From Halieaceae bacterium (GTDB taxonomy: Bacteria > Pseudomonadota > Gammaproteobacteria > Pseudomonadales > Halieaceae), in contig JABJAS010000426.1 of the NCBI GenBank assembly GCA_018666055.1, positions 1-17,612 of the forward strand: a DNA stretch of 17,612 bases. The letters run 5' to 3'. The notes under the pieces were generated by a model. It was not told where the DNA came from and did no database searches. It saw only the letters and a program-made list of their open reading frames with translations. A program made the translations under genes and the position numbers. How positions within the stretch are numbered: the first letter of the stretch is position 1; every line of letters starts with the position of its first letter. This document shows positions 15,789-17,612 of this stretch, piece after piece.

Positions 15789-16402
15789 CAACCAGTGACA
15801 GAGAGTTAGAAACGTTATCCGCGATAATGGATGGGGAAGCTGATGAGCTTGAGCTGCGGCGTGTGCTCGACTCCACCAGTAGCGATCCGGCGCTGAGGGC
15901 AAGATGGCGTCGCCAGCAAATGGTGCGGGAATTGCTCCAAACCCGCAGGGTTAGGCAGCCCAATATTGAGGTGTCTTCTGCCGTAACAGAAGCGTTGGCC
16001 GGCGGAAAAAGTGTCTACAAAAATCCACTTTGGAGCATGGCGGTAGCCGCTTCGGTGACCATGGCTGTTGTGCTGGGCGGGCAGCAATTGCTGGTGCCTA
16101 ACAATAACGCGATGCAAGGTAGCGTGATCAGTGATGTCGTGGGTGGTGTTGTCCCGGTTTTGGGTGCACAGCCCGTGCAGGCGAGTCTCGGTGCGAAGTC
16201 GCTACCTGTCGCCGCCAGACAGATAGATACGGCCGATAATGAGCGACGAGAAGTGGCGGCGATGTATGAGCGGCTGGCGCAAGATCGATACCGTAATTTG
16301 GGTCGTCACCACGCCTCGGCTGCTGCGCAAACTCATCCTGCCCCTTATATCTCTTACATTCGTGCGCCGGCACCCACTGGTCAAGAATCTGCGATGCAGT
16401 GA
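15785..16402 (+). CDS. rseA: Anti-sigma-E factor RseA (MucA family)
   Basis: Single-pass inner-membrane protein whose cytoplasmic domain binds and blocks sigma-E; stress proteolysis by DegS and RseP frees it. The 205 residues show the family layout. A cytoplasmic domain opens with LETLSAIMDGEAD (8-20), matching the LSALMDGE start of E. coli RseA, and continues to about 80. One membrane helix lies at about 82-104 (WSMAVAASVTMAVVLGG). A periplasmic tail of about 100 residues, the part contacted by RseB, includes a charged stretch near 145-165. The sequence beyond the first 70 residues is weakly conserved in this family, so the call rests on the N-terminus, topology and position. It is translationally coupled to rpoE by ATGA and followed by rseB after 4 nt. 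Confidence 0.93.
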   Translation: MTTSDRELETLSAIMDGEADELELRRVLDSTSSDPALRARWRRQQMVRELLQTRRVRQPNIEVSSAVTEALAGGKSVYKNPLWSMAVAASVTMAVVLGGQQLLVPNNNAMQGSVISDVVGGVVPVLGAQPVQASLGAKSLPVAARQIDTADNERREVAAMYERLAQDRYRNLGRHHASAAAQTHPAPYISYIRAPAPTGQESAMQ

Positions 16403-16406
16403 ACCT

Positions 16407-17282
16407 ATGAGGCCTTGGTGGATGCGTTTTGTCGGCGTGTTGTTGCTGTGCTTCGTGTCTTTTTCCGCGGTGGCGCAAGGCACTGACCTCGACTGCGAGT
16501 TGGCGCTAGAGCCTGAGCTAACGCTCGCAAAGCTGTTGGATGCCCATAAAGCCGTTGCGTACCAAGGAACGGTGCTTTATGAACGAGCGGACAATCGACA
16601 ATTTCTTGAGGTTGCCTGGCCCAGCGTAGATGGCCCTAGCGAAAGCCGCAACGGAATGCTGCGGCGTCTCAATGCTCAAGTAAATCCTCAGGCAGAGTAT
16701 TGGCCCGCTGCGCTTAGTCCAAAGAGCCGCGTGTGCGATCTCGGCAAGTTTTATTCGCTTAGCCTTGATTCGAGTCGCGTCATTGCGGGTCGATTGACGA
16801 GGAAGCTCGTGCTTCGCCCGCGTGACACTTTGCGCTTAGCGCATTTTGTGCATGTGGATGTTCAAACGGGCATGGCGCTTGCAATGGTAACTGCTGAGCC
16901 GGGCGGAAAGGTATTGGAGCGTTTTGAATTTGCTGCGATTCGCTATGGTGAACTGCCTCCGTCGAACGGTGTCGCGGCGGATGCCGTCTCGATTGTATGG
17001 GGCCGAGGAGTGATACCCGGTTACTTTATGGTCTCTGAGAATACTGAGCAAGGCGTGTTTGTGGTGAGTGACGGATGGGCTACTGCTTCAGTATTTGTTG
17101 AGCCGTTGCCCCCGAGTGCACCTTCTGGTGAGGGTGCGGTCATTGACGGTGCCACCCTCACCTATACCCGAGGTACGCGGGTCGGTAGTAGTGGTGTATT
17201 GATCAGCGTGCTGGGAGAAGTGCCTGTGGTCACGGCAAGACTGTTAGCGGATGCGGTGCGCTCTGCTGAGCAGGGATCATAG
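16407..17282 (+). CDS. rseB: Sigma-E regulator RseB (MucB family), periplasmic
   Basis: Periplasmic protein that binds the RseA tail, shields it from DegS and releases it on sensing lipopolysaccharide or lipoprotein signals. From ATG 16407 it is 291 residues (E. coli 318). A signal peptide (MRPWW then VGVLLLCFVSFSAVA, cleavage after about residue 23) sends it across the inner membrane. The N-terminal LolA-like domain begins with LAKLLDAHKAVAYQGTVLYERADN; the GRLTRKLVLRPRDTLRLAH and VDVQTGMALAM segments match the domain end; the smaller C-terminal domain carries VIPGYFMVSENTEQGVFVVSDGWATASVFVEPL. A second ATG at 16422 is an alternative start that keeps the signal peptide. The open frame reaching back to 16239 is inside rseA and not used. 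Confidence 0.94.
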   Translation: MRPWWMRFVGVLLLCFVSFSAVAQGTDLDCELALEPELTLAKLLDAHKAVAYQGTVLYERADNRQFLEVAWPSVDGPSESRNGMLRRLNAQVNPQAEYWPAALSPKSRVCDLGKFYSLSLDSSRVIAGRLTRKLVLRPRDTLRLAHFVHVDVQTGMALAMVTAEPGGKVLERFEFAAIRYGELPPSNGVAADAVSIVWGRGVIPGYFMVSENTEQGVFVVSDGWATASVFVEPLPPSAPSGEGAVIDGATLTYTRGTRVGSSGVLISVLGEVPVVTARLLADAVRSAEQGS

Positions 17283-17612
17283 TGGGCGGGGTAACGGAAC
17301 CCGGCATTGTGGTTGCCGTAGAGACCAACGCAGTGTGGGTGGAAGCCGATCGTAGCGCCGCATGTGGTCGCTGTGCTGCACGCGCGGGTTGCGGGCAAGG
17401 CGCCTTGTCAGCCTTGTTGCAACAAGGGAAGGGTCGTGTGAGAGCGCTGTCGGGCGATACGCTGCAGGCGTCGAGCTGCCAGCTCGGTGATGAGGTCTTG
17501 ATCGAAATCCCCGATTCCACCTTACTGGGAGGCACGCTATGGCTTTACGGTGCGCCCTTATTGCTCGGGACCGGTCTGTCATTGTGGGCGGCGTCCTGGG
17601 GCGATTTGTGGG
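17282..17612 (+). CDS. rseC: RseC/MucC family protein, 3' end cut off by the window edge
   Basis: 110 codons from GTG at 17282, which overlaps the rseB stop by one base (TAGTG) and has AGGGA five bases upstream. Residues 28-37 carry the RseC cysteine signature C-x2-C-x5-C in CGRCAARAGCG, closely matching E. coli RseC (CSSCASRAGCG). A fourth Cys lies at 66, followed by GDEVLIEIPDSTLL. The beginning of the first membrane helix (LWLYGAPLLLGTGLSLW, about 86-102) is visible before the edge; a second helix is expected beyond it. RseC is an inner-membrane protein that modulates sigma-E activity and is linked to redox processes such as the SoxR-reducing Rsx/Rnf complex and thiamine synthesis in some bacteria. 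Its exact role is unclear. Confidence 0.92.
   Translation, partial: MGGVTEPGIVVAVETNAVWVEADRSAACGRCAARAGCGQGALSALLQQGKGRVRALSGDTLQASSCQLGDEVLIEIPDSTLLGGTLWLYGAPLLLGTGLSLWAASWGDLW

Noticed and set aside
16239..16406. The rseB reading frame stays open 56 codons upstream, suggesting a longer RseB.
   Set aside because: That stretch lies wholly inside rseA in another frame, and the signal peptide begins at 16407. RseB needs its signal peptide at the N-terminus.
1..17612. Defence islands, toxin-antitoxin pairs, prophage genes, CRISPR arrays or mobile elements.
   Set aside because: Essentially every base is accounted for by recognisable core genes or short gaps; no direct-repeat arrays, transposases, integrases or attachment-site duplications were seen.

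Overview
The window is a dense, ordinary-looking core-genome segment of a gammaproteobacterium. Three gene blocks point there: pepA-holC-valS facing away from lptF-lptG, ygfZ and sdhE next to nadB, and the rpoE-rseA-rseB-rseC envelope-stress operon (algU-mucABC in Pseudomonas). A marine, oligotroph-type lineage such as the Cellvibrionales/Halieaceae is a guess from overall feel, not shown by the sequence. There are no rRNA or tRNA genes, insertion sequences, CRISPR arrays, phage genes or integration scars that I can see.

Layout. 1-5456, minus strand: a truncated SAM-dependent methyltransferase, a cold-shock protein, valS, holC and pepA, all co-directional and tightly spaced, so probably one operon led by pepA with csp possibly having its own promoter. 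5564-7706, plus: lptF-lptG, overlapping by 8 bp, the inner-membrane permease pair of the lipopolysaccharide transporter. 7711-8175, minus: an RDD-family membrane protein. 8243-9522, plus: bolA and trhO (tRNA U34 hydroxylase), overlapping by 4 bp. 9511-10260, minus: a small secreted trypsin-like protease. 10466-11353, plus: a RarD-type EamA transporter. 11468-12151, plus: ung. 12115-13038, minus: ygfZ. 13116-13373, plus: sdhE. 13384-15042, minus: nadB. 15198 to the right edge, plus: rpoE, rseA, rseB and a truncated rseC.

How they fit. The left block couples peptide turnover, replisome clamp-loader function and valine tRNA charging. LptFG and the rpoE-rseABC operon both serve the outer membrane: one exports LPS, the other senses envelope damage and releases sigma-E. 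YgfZ, SdhE, BolA and NadB touch Fe-S or flavin cofactor biology. The clearest regulatory signal is a near-consensus sigma-E promoter (GGAACTT, 16-bp spacer, TCAGA) upstream of rpoE, implying autoregulation, followed by a leader hairpin.

Packing is tight: no intergenic stretch exceeds about 205 bp, and all four tail-to-tail gene junctions are within 10 bp or overlap. I found no convincing previously undescribed system. The findings are small architectural oddities, scored accordingly.
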